Shown: in pieces, positions 24,083 to 32,302 of the stretch
Position numbering within the stretch: position 1 is the first letter of the stretch
Layout of the letters: every line of letters begins with the position of its first letter
NCBI GenBank assembly: GCA_038205135.1
Contig: JBBRCF010000017.1
Location: forward strand, 1-39,886
Origin: UBA9554 sp038205135
GTDB lineage: Bacteria > Pseudomonadota > Alphaproteobacteria > Rhodobacterales > Rhodobacteraceae
Direction: 5' to 3'
Length of the DNA: 39,886 bases
Notes under the pieces: model-generated
What the model saw: only the letters and a program-made list of their open reading frames with translations
What the model was told of the DNA's origin: nothing
Databases searched by the model: none
Program-made: the position numbers and the translations under genes

Positions 24083-24913
24083 TCAGGCACGGCGGGCGGT
24101 CACCACGCGGTCACGGGTTTCCATGTCGGGATGCAGGATGATGGCCGTCAATCCCGCATTTGCCAGCATCCCCGACACCGCCGCCCCCTGGGTCCAGCCG
24201 ATTTCCAGCGCGACGCGTCCGCCCGGTGCCAGGTGCGCCACCAGCCCGGCAATAATGACGCGGTAGGCGGTCAGTCCATCCGCCCCGCCGGTCAGTGCCA
24301 GATGCGGGTCGTGGTTGCGGACCTCGGGCGCCAGATCGGGCATTTCGGCGACGGCGATATAGGGCGGGTTCGCCACGATCAGGTCGAAATGCCCCGTCAC
24401 GCCTTCCCACCAGTCGGCCTGCCGCAGGTCCAGCCGCGCCGCTACCCCGTGCCGCCGCGCATTGTCGCCCGCAACGGCCAGCGTTGCGGCGGAAATATCG
24501 ATCGCAACCCCATGCGCCATCGGCCATTCCGCCAGCAGCGTAACGGCAAGGATGCCAGACCCGGTACCCAGATCCAGCAACCGCCCGGGCGCTGGCCCCG
24601 CCAGCACCGCCGCAATCAGGGTTTCGGTGTCGGGGCGCGGGTCCAGCACATCGGGCGTCACGCGAAACGTCCGGCCCCAGAAATCACGCGCGCCGATGAC
24701 GCGGGTCAGGGGTTCCCCCGCCAGCCGACGTGCGATCAGCCGGGCCCAGCCATCGGCGTCGGGCAACGCAGCGTGATCCGCCAGTAACAGCCGTTCCGTC
24801 GTCACCCCCAGATGATGGGCCATCAACAGCCGCGCGCCGCGCATGGCTTCGTGATCCGCCAGCGCTGCCGCTGCGGCGCGCAGAGCCTGCGCAATAGTCG
24901 GATCGGGCGTCAT
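24083..24913 (-). CDS. prmC: release factor glutamine methyltransferase
   Basis: PrmC methylates the glutamine of the GGQ motif in RF1 and RF2, which raises termination efficiency. The 276-residue protein has the N-terminal helical substrate domain with GEPLTRVIGARDFWGR (66-81), the conserved DPRPDTETLI (91-100), the SAM loop LDLGTGSG (113-120), and the catalytic NPPY (182-185). Its ATG overlaps the prfA stop by 4 bases, so enzyme and substrate are probably translated together. Confidence 0.96.
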   Translation of the reverse strand: MTPDPTIAQALRAAAAALADHEAMRGARLLMAHHLGVTTERLLLADHAALPDADGWARLIARRLAGEPLTRVIGARDFWGRTFRVTPDVLDPRPDTETLIAAVLAGPAPGRLLDLGTGSGILAVTLLAEWPMAHGVAIDISAATLAVAGDNARRHGVAARLDLRQADWWEGVTGHFDLIVANPPYIAVAEMPDLAPEVRNHDPHLALTGGADGLTAYRVIIAGLVAHLAPGGRVALEIGWTQGAAVSGMLANAGLTAIILHPDMETRDRVVTARRA

Positions 24914-25962
24914 GCCAGTTCGGCCAGCAACGCCGCCTGATGATCGGCGACCAATGCATCGATCAGGTCGTCCAGATCGCCGTCGATCACCCGATCCAGA
25001 CTGTAGAGCGTCAGGTTGATCCGGTGGTCGGTCATCCGGCCTTGGGGAAAGTTGTAGGTGCGGATGCGTTCGCTGCGGTCGCCTGTGCCCACCTGCGCGC
25101 GGCGGTCGGCGGACCGCGCATCGGCAACCCGGGTGCGTTCCAGATCGAACAGACGCGCGCGCAGCACCGCCATCGCATTGGCGCGGTTCTGGTGTTGGGA
25201 TTTTTCCGAACTGGTCACCATGATGCCGGTCGGCAGATGGGTGATCCGCACCGCCGAATCGGTGGTGTTCACATGCTGGCCGCCGGCCCCGGAACTGCGC
25301 ATGGTGTCGATGCGGATGTCGCTGGCGGGAATGTCGATATCGACATCCTCAGCCTCGGGCAACACGGCGACGGTCGCGGCAGAGGTGTGGATGCGCCCGC
25401 CCGCCTCGGTCACCGGCACGCGCTGTACGCGGTGCACGCCCGATTCGAACTTCAGCCGCGCAAACACGCCTTCGCCCGCCACCCGCACCACGGCTTCCTT
25501 GACCCCACCCAGATCGGTGGCCTGAAATTCCAGCACCTGAAACGACCAACCCCGCCGTTCGGCATGGCGTTGATACATCCGCAACAGGTCGCCCGCGAAC
25601 AGCGCCGCTTCTTCGCCGCCGGTGCCGGGCCGGATTTCAAGGATCGCGGGCCGCGCATCGGCCGCGTCGCGCGGCAACAGCGCCAGCCGCAACGCCTGTT
25701 CCGCATCGGGCAGCCGCCCCCGCAGATCCGCCAGTTCGGCCTCGGCCAGCGCACGCATGTCGGGGTCCGTCAGCAGCGCCTCGGCCCCGGCGATTTCGTC
25801 GCGCAGCGCCTGCCAGGCACTGATCTGCGCCACCACAGGGCGCAATTCGGAATATTCCCGCCCCAAGGCCGCCAGATTACCACCGCCAGCCGCCAGTTTC
25901 GCCTCCAGAAACTGGAAACGGCGGATGATCTGGAACAGGCGGTCTTCGGGCAACATGGCCAT
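24910..25962 (-). CDS. prfA: peptide chain release factor 1 (RF1)
   Basis: RF1 reads UAG and UAA. The 350-residue product carries GGQ at 227-229 in SSGAGGQHVNTTDS and the RF1 codon-reading tripeptide PVT at 183-185 (PAT in E. coli) in HRVQRVPVTEAGGRIHTS. The rest of the PCRF domain (EIRPGTGGEEAALF, 109-122) is typical. A second in-frame ATG two codons downstream (25956) is an alternative start. The first gene of the prfA-prmC unit, it is divergent from the small secreted-protein gene with a 56-base gap that must hold both promoters. Confidence 0.97.
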   Translation of the reverse strand: MAMLPEDRLFQIIRRFQFLEAKLAAGGGNLAALGREYSELRPVVAQISAWQALRDEIAGAEALLTDPDMRALAEAELADLRGRLPDAEQALRLALLPRDAADARPAILEIRPGTGGEEAALFAGDLLRMYQRHAERRGWSFQVLEFQATDLGGVKEAVVRVAGEGVFARLKFESGVHRVQRVPVTEAGGRIHTSAATVAVLPEAEDVDIDIPASDIRIDTMRSSGAGGQHVNTTDSAVRITHLPTGIMVTSSEKSQHQNRANAMAVLRARLFDLERTRVADARSADRRAQVGTGDRSERIRTYNFPQGRMTDHRINLTLYSLDRVIDGDLDDLIDALVADHQAALLAELA

Positions 25963-26018
25963 CCCATCGCGCGCGGCGCAGGCTTGGTCAAGTCCCTGCG
26001 CCTGTGCTAGGCTACCCT

Positions 26019-26297
26019 ATGCGCATGTTGGTCCTGATCCTGATCGCTTCGCCCGGGCTGGCCGATGGTGCAAAACCGCGGCTGGGGCAACAAATGATCA
26101 CGCCCAAACCCGTCGATTGTTATTGCACCGACACCACGCGCAATCGGCTGGAAATCGGCGATACCACCTGTCTGGTCGTGGGCGGCCAGAGCTTCACCGC
26201 ACAATGCCAGATGTCGCTGAACGTGCCGATGTGGCGCAAGATCAGCGATGGCTGCCAGACATCCACCCTACCCCAGAGTGTTAAGCCAGCGGCTTAG
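26019..26297 (+). CDS. small secreted cysteine-rich protein
   Basis: This product of 92 residues has a short signal peptide (about 1-16, ending GLADG) and five cysteines (34, 36, 51, 63, 79), including CYC near the start of the mature part. It probably folds in the periplasm with two disulfides and one free cysteine. I recognise no named domain and assign no function. The ATG at 26019 puts the hydrophobic segment at the N-terminus; the GTG five codons earlier lacks support. The last 30 bases overlap the end of the DUF1499 gene on the opposite strand. Confidence 0.65.
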   Translation: MRMLVLILIASPGLADGAKPRLGQQMITPKPVDCYCTDTTRNRLEIGDTTCLVVGGQSFTAQCQMSLNVPMWRKISDGCQTSTLPQSVKPAA

Positions 26298-26666
26298 CCG
26301 CGCGGCATTGACCCCCAGATCGCTGCCGCCGAACCGCAGGCGCGACCAGACTGCCAGATCGGACCCACGCGCCTCGACGGTGACGTAGTCGGGAAACCAC
26401 CACAGCCGCGACCGCGTGACATAGGTGATGCGTCCGTCGCTGACCTGCCCGGCCAACACATTGGTGCGTGGGGTGGCGCGGATGATCGCGTCCAGCCGCC
26501 CCAGATCACCCGCCCGGCCCGGCAGCACACGGCGCAAGCCGCCGGCGAAATCGGCGTCATCCCCCACCACGGCCACATGCCAGCGCGCGGGGTCGGACGG
26601 CGCGAACCGCACATAGAGCGCAAAGGCCGCAAGAGACGCCAGAACAACCCACAGCACCAGTTTCAT
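26268..26666 (-). CDS. DUF1499 membrane-anchored protein
   Basis: This 132-residue protein has one N-terminal hydrophobic segment (about 2-20, VLWVVLASLAAFALYV) and a C-terminal domain that resembles DUF1499. Features are the conserved RTNVLAG, YVTRSRLWWFPDYVTVEA and SRLRFGGSDLGVNAARLSRW. The function of the family is unknown. The ATG overlaps the stop of the ureohydrolase gene (ATGA), so it is the last gene of that unit. The in-frame ATG 11 codons upstream would lie inside the neighbour and lacks the membrane segment at its front. Confidence 0.8.
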   Translation of the reverse strand: MKLVLWVVLASLAAFALYVRFAPSDPARWHVAVVGDDADFAGGLRRVLPGRAGDLGRLDAIIRATPRTNVLAGQVSDGRITYVTRSRLWWFPDYVTVEARGSDLAVWSRLRFGGSDLGVNAARLSRWLNTLG

Positions 26667-27637
26667 GCGCGGCTTTGCCCCCGCCGCGTCCAGCCCCACA
26701 GCGCGATCAGTTCCATCGCCACATGCGCGCCCGCCACGGCGGTGATCAGGCCATGATCATAGGGCGGCGACACTTCGACCACATCACCGCCGACCAGATT
26801 GATCCCCGCCAGACCGCGCAGAATGATCGCGGCCTGTGCGGACGTCAGCCCGCCCCAGACCGGCGTCCCGGTGCCGGGCGCAAAGGCGGGGTCCAGACAG
26901 TCGATGTCAAAGGTGATGTAGGCAGGCCGGTCACCGACGATGCCGCGAACCCGCGCTGCGATGGCCTCCGCACCCTGTTCATGCACCGAGCGGGCGTCGA
27001 TCATGTTCACGCCCAGATAATCCGGGCATTCGGTGCGGATGCCGACCTGCACCGATGTGGCCGGGTCGATCAGCCCCAGCTTGACCGCCTTGTACAGGAA
27101 CGTGCCATGGTCGATCCGGTCGAAATCATCGTCCTGCCAGAGATCGGAATGGGCATCGAACTGGATCACCGAAAGCGGCCCGTATTTCGCCGCATGCGCG
27201 CGCAGCAAGGGCAGCGTGATGAAATGATCGCCGCCCAGCGTGACCATCGCCGCGCCCTGCGCCAAGATACCCGCCGCATGACGTTGCAGCGTCGCGGGAA
27301 ATTCCGACGTCTTGGCATAGTCGAACGCCAGATCGCCGGCATCGACCACGGCGAATTCGCCCAACGGGTCATAGCCCCAGCCGTACGGCGGGTCATAGGG
27401 TTGCAGGCATGACGCCTCGCGGATCGCGCGCGGGCCGAACCGCGCGCCGGTGCGATGCGTCACCGCCTGATCGAACGGCACGCCGGTAACGGCGATATCA
27501 GTGCGGGCAAGATCCTTTGTGTACTGCCGCCGCAGGAAACTGACCGCGCCGCCAAAGGCGTTTTCAAACGACAACCCGCGTGCGTCTGACCGGGTAAACG
27601 CCTGATCAACCTGAGTTTTTGCGTCTTCCAGTCCCAT
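26663..27637 (-). CDS. agmatinase-type ureohydrolase
   Basis: This 324-residue manganese enzyme of the arginase/agmatinase family hydrolyses a guanidino compound to urea plus an amine. Metal ligands are visible: His138 in LGGDHF, Asp161, His163 and Asp165 in FDAHSD, and Asp244 and Asp246 in FDIDCLDPAFAPG. Agmatine (SpeB), guanidinobutyrate or a related substrate is possible; specificity cannot be read from these motifs. The start abuts the stop of the M20D gene with no gap, and its end overlaps the DUF1499 start. The pairing with an amidohydrolase suggests a nitrogen-salvage unit (inference). Confidence 0.88.
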   Translation of the reverse strand: MGLEDAKTQVDQAFTRSDARGLSFENAFGGAVSFLRRQYTKDLARTDIAVTGVPFDQAVTHRTGARFGPRAIREASCLQPYDPPYGWGYDPLGEFAVVDAGDLAFDYAKTSEFPATLQRHAAGILAQGAAMVTLGGDHFITLPLLRAHAAKYGPLSVIQFDAHSDLWQDDDFDRIDHGTFLYKAVKLGLIDPATSVQVGIRTECPDYLGVNMIDARSVHEQGAEAIAARVRGIVGDRPAYITFDIDCLDPAFAPGTGTPVWGGLTSAQAAIILRGLAGINLVGGDVVEVSPPYDHGLITAVAGAHVAMELIALWGWTRRGQSRA

Positions 27638-28804
27638 TCAGCCCTCCAGCGGCAAAGCGCGTTCCGCGATCCGCGCAAAGAACGACGCGCCGATGGGCGC
27701 AATGCGGTCGTTGAAATCGTATTTCGGATGATGCAGCCCCGCGCCGTCACCCTGCCCCAGAAACAGATAGGCGCCGGGGCGGGCCTGCAGGAAATACGCG
27801 AAATCCTCGGCCCCCATTTCGCGCCCTGCATCGGGTTCGACCAGGTCCGTGCCGACGATCTCGGCGGCAACCTGTGCCGCAAACGCGGTCTTGGCCGGGT
27901 CATTGATCGTGGGCGGATACCAGATGTCATAGCGCAATTCCGCCGTCACGCCGTAGCCTGCCGCGACGCCCGCCGTGATGTCCGTCAGCCGCCGCTGCAC
28001 CATCGCCTGCACGGCCGGATCAAAAGTGCGCACCGTGCCGTTGATATAGGCGGTTTCCGGCACGATGTTTTCCGCCATGCCGGTGTGGATCTGCGTCACG
28101 GAAATCACCAGATCGTCCAGCGCATAGTGATTGCGGCTGACAATTGTTTGAATTGCCATGACAATCCCACAGGCCGCCACCACCGGATCGGCGGTTTCAT
28201 GCGGCATCGCGCCATGCCCGCCGCGCCCGGTGACATGGATGTGAAACGTGTCCACCGCCGCCATGATCGGGCCGGGGGTGGTATAAAACTGCCCCTCGGG
28301 CACGCCGGGTGCGTTGTGAAGGGCGTAAATCTCGGTGATGGCAAACCGGTCCAGCACGCCGTCTTTAACCATCACGCCCGCGCCGCCACCGTCTTCTTCG
28401 GCAGGTTGAAAGATCAGCGCGACGGTGCCGGCAAAATTTCGCGTTTCCGCCAGATATTTCGCCGCACCCAGCAGCATCGTGGTGTGCCCGTCATGCCCGC
28501 AGGCATGCATCGCGCCGGGCACGGTGGACGCATAGGCCGCCCCGGTTTCCTCGGTGATCGGCAGCGCGTCCATGTCGGCGCGCAACCCGATCACGGGACC
28601 GGGCGCGCTGCCGTGGATCAACGCGACCACCCCGGTTTTCGCCAGCCCCTCGTGGATGGCATCAACTCCAAATTCATTCAGTCTATCAACTACATAGGCG
28701 GCGGTATTCACGCAATCGAACGCCAGTTCGGGATGCGCGTGCAGATGCCGCCGCCACGCGGTCATGTCGTCGGCAAAGCCTGCGATGCGGTTGATGACGG
28801 CCAT
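27638..28804 (-). CDS. M20D amidohydrolase (hippurate hydrolase type)
   Basis: This 388-residue cytoplasmic metal-dependent amidohydrolase cleaves N-acyl amino acids in known relatives (hippurate, IAA-amino acids, N-acetyl-L,L-diaminopimelate). It shows LRADMDALPI (74-83), MHACGHDGHT (99-108, with ligands Cys102 and His104), QPAEEDGGGA (133-142, Glu136/137), and a later LHNAPG and GRGGHGAMPHE for the dimerisation and substrate histidines. The start at 28804 follows GGGGAG about 7 bases upstream; the frame extends 26 codons further, which would run into mazG. It is the first gene of the unit with the ureohydrolase and DUF1499 genes, and diverges from mazG. Confidence 0.9.
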   Translation of the reverse strand: MAVINRIAGFADDMTAWRRHLHAHPELAFDCVNTAAYVVDRLNEFGVDAIHEGLAKTGVVALIHGSAPGPVIGLRADMDALPITEETGAAYASTVPGAMHACGHDGHTTMLLGAAKYLAETRNFAGTVALIFQPAEEDGGGAGVMVKDGVLDRFAITEIYALHNAPGVPEGQFYTTPGPIMAAVDTFHIHVTGRGGHGAMPHETADPVVAACGIVMAIQTIVSRNHYALDDLVISVTQIHTGMAENIVPETAYINGTVRTFDPAVQAMVQRRLTDITAGVAAGYGVTAELRYDIWYPPTINDPAKTAFAAQVAAEIVGTDLVEPDAGREMGAEDFAYFLQARPGAYLFLGQGDGAGLHHPKYDFNDRIAPIGASFFARIAERALPLEG

Positions 28805-28881
28805 CTCTGGACTCCCCGGCGGCGCTGCGCCACCTTGGTTAAAACCACGAAACCCAAAGCACGAAACACGGGGCAATCGCA

Positions 28882-29706
28882 ATGGCTGACGACTTGATCC
28901 AAGACCCCGCTGGCGGCATCGCGCGCCTGTTGGCGATCATGTCGCGGCTGCGCGATCCGCAATCGGGTTGTCCCTGGGACCTCGAACAGGATTTTGCCAG
29001 CATCGCGCCTTACACGATCGAAGAGACCTACGAGGTCGCCGACGCCATCGAACGGGAGGACTGGGCCGAATTGCAGGGCGAACTGGGCGATCTGTTGTTC
29101 CAGTCGGTGTTTCACGCGCAACTGGCCAGCGAACGGGGCCTGTTCAGCTTTGACGATGTCGCAAACACCATGTCAGACAAGATGGTGGCCCGGCATCCGC
29201 ATGTGTTCGGTGCAGAATCGCGCGAAAAATCCGCCGGGCAGCAGACGGTGGACTGGGAGCGCATCAAGGCAGCGGAACGGGCGGGCAAGGCACAGCGTGG
29301 CGTGCTGGACGGGGTCGCCCTCGGCCTGCCGGCGCTGCTGCGCGCGACGAAACTGCAAAAACGCGCGGCGCGGGTGGGGTTCGACTGGCCCGATGATGCC
29401 CAGGTTCTGGACAAGCTGGCCGAGGAGCTGGCCGAGCTGAAAGAGGCCCGCAACACCCTGACGCAAAACGATATCCAGGAAGAATTCGGTGATCTGCTGT
29501 TTGTCATGGCGAACCTTGCCCGGCATTGGGGCATCGACGCCGAAGCCGCCCTGCGCGGGGCCAACGCGAAATTCACCCGCCGGTTTGCCCATATCGAAGC
29601 GCGGCTGGCCGAACAGGGTCGCTGTCCGGCCCAATCGGACCTGAACGAGATGGATGCGCTGTGGAACGAGGCGCGGGCACAGGACAGGGATTCTAAAACC
29701 AAGTAA
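28882..29706 (+). CDS. mazG: nucleoside triphosphate pyrophosphohydrolase MazG
   Basis: MazG hydrolyses NTPs and dNTPs to the monophosphate plus pyrophosphate, cleaning non-canonical nucleotides and lowering the stringent response in E. coli. The 274-residue protein has two MazG domains. The first contains CPWDLEQDF (30-38) and the metal-binding EETYE (47-51) with Glu67 and Asp70 in GELGDLLFQ. The second has the matching EELAELKEA and EEFGDLLFVMANLARH. Length agrees with the E. coli enzyme (263). It is divergent from the M20D amidohydrolase gene across a 77-base gap. Confidence 0.95.
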   Translation: MADDLIQDPAGGIARLLAIMSRLRDPQSGCPWDLEQDFASIAPYTIEETYEVADAIEREDWAELQGELGDLLFQSVFHAQLASERGLFSFDDVANTMSDKMVARHPHVFGAESREKSAGQQTVDWERIKAAERAGKAQRGVLDGVALGLPALLRATKLQKRAARVGFDWPDDAQVLDKLAEELAELKEARNTLTQNDIQEEFGDLLFVMANLARHWGIDAEAALRGANAKFTRRFAHIEARLAEQGRCPAQSDLNEMDALWNEARAQDRDSKTK

Positions 29707-29709
29707 TCC

Positions 29710-29748
29710 ACTCAGGTATTGACCTGACAAAAAGACTCAGGGTATTAC
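29710..29748 (+). promoter_or_regulatory. promoter with flanking direct repeats, iron-binding protein gene
   Basis: TTGACC (29719-29724), a 17-base spacer and GTATTA (29742-29747) resemble a sigma-70 promoter; TATTAC one base on is an alternative -10. ACTCAGGTATT at 29710-29720 recurs as ACTCAGGGTATT at 29735-29746, a 25-bp period that brackets the -35 and overlaps the -10. This could be a repressor or activator binding pair. Confidence 0.45.
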
Positions 29749-29782
29749 GAACGCATGAAACCGCTGCAACCGGAGTGATCCC

Positions 29783-30787
29783 ATGCGTGTCCTGTCCCTT
29801 GCCACCCTGATGACCCTGTCCTCCGCCCTGCCGCTGCTGGCGCAAGAGGTGAACGTCTATTCCTACCGACAGCCCGAACTGATCGCGCCCCTGACGGATG
29901 CGTTCACCGCTGAGACAGGGATCAAAGTCAACGTTGCCTATCTGGAAAAGGGCATGGTCGAACGTCTGGTGGCCGAAGGCGACCGCAGCCCGGCCGATCT
30001 GGTGCTGACCGTCGATATCGCCCGTCTGGCCGAAGTGGTGGAGGCGGGCGTGACCCAGCCCATCACCAGCGCCACCCTGACCGCCAACGTGCCTGCCGCC
30101 TATCACGACCCCGAAGGCCATTGGTGGGGCCTGACCACCCGCGCGCGCATCGTGTACGCATCCAAGGACCGCGTCGCCGACGGCGAAGTGACCACCTACG
30201 AAGATCTGGCAGACCCGAAGTGGAAAGGCCGCATCTGCACCCGCGCCGGCACCCATGTCTATACTGTCGGTCTGGTAGCCGCAGTCATGCACCATCTGGG
30301 CCCGGACGCCACCAAGACATGGCTGCAAGGCGTCAAGGCCAATCTGGCGAAAAAGCCCGAAGGCAATGACCGCAGCCAGGTGAAATCGATCTGGGCGGGG
30401 GAATGCGACATCTCGTTGGGCAATACCTATTACATGGCGCAGATGCTGAAAGACCCCGAACAGACCGCATGGGCCGACAGTGTGCGCATCGTGTTCCCGA
30501 AATTCGAAGATGGCGGCACGCATGTGAACATTTCTGGCATCGCGATGACCAAGGCCGCGCCAAACAAGGCCGCGGCGTTACAGATGATGGAGTTTCTGAC
30601 CTCGCCCAAGGCGCAAGCGATCTATGCCGAAGCGAACGCCGAATACCCCATTGCGCCAAATGCGGCCCCGGACGCGCTGGTCCGGAGCTGGGGCAGCTTT
30701 ACCGCCGATGACGTCAACCTGATGGACCTGGCGAAACTGCGCCCCGCCGCGCTGAAGCTGATCGAAGAGGTCAATTTCGACGGCTGA
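29783..30787 (+). CDS. periplasmic iron(III)-type ABC transporter substrate-binding protein
   Basis: This 334-residue exported protein of the FbpA/FutA (AfuA) family binds ferric iron in the periplasm for an ABC importer. It has a signal peptide (1-21, ending LLAQ). Iron-ligand tyrosines typical of the family are present, notably the adjacent pair Tyr216-Tyr217 in GNTYYMAQ and the N-terminal VYSYR (25-29). CCGGAG sits about 7 bases before the ATG. No permease or ATPase gene is adjacent, so it is an orphan binding protein in this window. A promoter-like sequence lies upstream and a stem-loop downstream, suggesting a single-gene transcript. Confidence 0.87.
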   Translation: MRVLSLATLMTLSSALPLLAQEVNVYSYRQPELIAPLTDAFTAETGIKVNVAYLEKGMVERLVAEGDRSPADLVLTVDIARLAEVVEAGVTQPITSATLTANVPAAYHDPEGHWWGLTTRARIVYASKDRVADGEVTTYEDLADPKWKGRICTRAGTHVYTVGLVAAVMHHLGPDATKTWLQGVKANLAKKPEGNDRSQVKSIWAGECDISLGNTYYMAQMLKDPEQTAWADSVRIVFPKFEDGGTHVNISGIAMTKAAPNKAAALQMMEFLTSPKAQAIYAEANAEYPIAPNAAPDALVRSWGSFTADDVNLMDLAKLRPAALKLIEEVNFDG

Positions 30788-30803
30788 CCCGGGGATGGCC
30801 ATC

Positions 30804-30835
30804 GGCCCGTGGGTTGCGATCGCAGCGCACGGGCC
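30804..30835 (+). terminator. strong stem-loop after the iron-binding protein gene
   Basis: GGCCCGTG (30804-30811) pairs with CACGGGCC (30828-30835). The loop contains a second perfect palindrome, TGCGATCGCA (30815-30824). It lies 16 bases after the stop. No T run follows, so termination would need help from Rho, or the structure may instead protect the mRNA 3' end. Confidence 0.45.
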
Positions 30836-30909
30836 CCTGTCGCAAAGGGGCACATGCTCTGGACAGACGCCACGTTGCCGTGCATCCCTGCAACCAGCAG
30901 GAGGATGCC

Positions 30910-31845
30910 ATGACGCAGCGTATCATCATCGACACCGACCCCGGCCAGGATGACGCGGTGGCGATCCTGCTGGCGCTGGCCAGCCCGGAATTGACCGTGC
31001 TGGGCATCACCTGTGTGGCGGGCAATGTGCCGTTGGTCCTGACCGCGCGCAACGCGCGGATGATCTGCGAATTGGCCGGGCGGCCTGATATCTGCGTGTT
31101 TGCGGGCTGTGACCGCCCCTTGGGACGCGATCTGGTCACCGCCGAACATGTGCATGGCAAATCGGGGCTGGATGGCCCGGTGCTGCCCGATCCGGTGATG
31201 CCGTTGCAGGCGCAGCATGCGGTGGATTTCATCGTCGATACCCTGCGCAGCGAACCCGCCGGTTCGGTCACGCTGTGCCCGCTGGGCCCATTGACCAATA
31301 TCGCGATGGCGCTGGAAAAGGCCCCCGACATCATCCCGCGCATCCGGCAGATCGTGCTGATGGGCGGGGCCTATTTCGAGGTCGGCAACATTACCCCCGC
31401 CGCCGAATTCAACATCTACGTCGATCCACAGGCCGCGCGGATCGTGTTCCGGTCGGGCGTGCCGCTGGTGGTGATGCCGCTGGACGTGACCCACAAGGTG
31501 CTGGTCACGAAACCCCGCAACGACGCCTTTCGCGCGCTTGGCACGCCGGTCGGCGAAGCGGTGGCCCAGATGACCGAGTTTTTCGAACGTTTCGATCTGG
31601 CGAAATATGGCTCGCCCGGCGCGCCGCTGCATGATCCTTGCGTGACCGCGTATCTGTTGCGGCCCGACCTGTTTACTGGCCGTCACATCAATGTGGAAAT
31701 CGAGGTGCAGTCGGAACTGACCATGGGCATGACCGTCGCCGACTGGTGGCGCGTCACGTCGCGCGCGCCCAATGCGCTGTTTCTGCGCGATGTCGATGCG
31801 GATGCGGTGTTCGCGCTGTTGACGGATAGATTGGGGCGGCTGTGA
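30910..31845 (+). CDS. inosine-uridine type nucleoside hydrolase
   Basis: This 311-residue enzyme of the IUNH family cleaves ribonucleosides to base and ribose using a bound calcium ion. The calcium site DTDPGQDDA covers residues 8-16. Other family elements are LCPLGPLTNIA, VLMGGAYFEVGN, the EFNIYVDPQAA segment and HDPC near the C-terminal third. There is no signal peptide, so it acts in the cytoplasm in salvage. AGGAGG at 30899-30904, 5 bases before the ATG, overrides an earlier in-frame ATG. Its stop overlaps the GTG of the next gene (GTGA). Confidence 0.92.
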   Translation: MTQRIIIDTDPGQDDAVAILLALASPELTVLGITCVAGNVPLVLTARNARMICELAGRPDICVFAGCDRPLGRDLVTAEHVHGKSGLDGPVLPDPVMPLQAQHAVDFIVDTLRSEPAGSVTLCPLGPLTNIAMALEKAPDIIPRIRQIVLMGGAYFEVGNITPAAEFNIYVDPQAARIVFRSGVPLVVMPLDVTHKVLVTKPRNDAFRALGTPVGEAVAQMTEFFERFDLAKYGSPGAPLHDPCVTAYLLRPDLFTGRHINVEIEVQSELTMGMTVADWWRVTSRAPNALFLRDVDADAVFALLTDRLGRL

Positions 31846-32270
31846 CGGCGCTGCATCTGTGTACCGCTGACGACGCGGGCCGCCTGATCGCGCTGGTCGC
31901 GCAGGCCGATACCGAGGCGGCGCGCAAACGCGACCCTAACACGGCGTTTGGCGCGCTGCTGGACGGGTCGCCGCATGGGGCGTGCTATCTGCTGGGGCCA
32001 AGCGTCAGCCCGGTGGGCTATGTCGCTCTGTCGTTCGGGTGGTCGCCGTTGCTGGGCGGGCTGGTGGGCCGGATCGAGGAATTGTGGATCCGTCCCGGCG
32101 TGCGCGGCCGCGGCATGGCAGGCGAGGTGATGCAGGCGCTGGCCGTCGCGCTGGCCCCGCATGGCGTGCGCGCGCTGGCGGTCGAGGCGCTGCCACGCAG
32201 CGTCGCCCTGTTTCAGCGTGCGGGGTTCCGGCCCGGACAGGCAGTAGCGGTGATGGTGCGGCGGCTCTAG
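31842..32270 (+). CDS. GNAT family N-acetyltransferase
   Basis: This 142-residue protein has the acetyl-CoA binding loop of the GNAT fold, RPGVRGRGMAGEVMQAL (about 83-99), preceded by the strand RIEELWI and followed by ALAVEALPRSVALFQRAGFRPG, the usual final strand and helix. The substrate is unknown. It begins with a GTG that overlaps the nucleoside hydrolase stop by 4 bases, so the two are probably co-expressed. Confidence 0.85.
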   Translation: MTALHLCTADDAGRLIALVAQADTEAARKRDPNTAFGALLDGSPHGACYLLGPSVSPVGYVALSFGWSPLLGGLVGRIEELWIRPGVRGRGMAGEVMQALAVALAPHGVRALAVEALPRSVALFQRAGFRPGQAVAVMVRRL

Positions 32271-32302
32271 TTTCTGCGGTCAACCGGCCCTATGTTCAGC
32301 GC

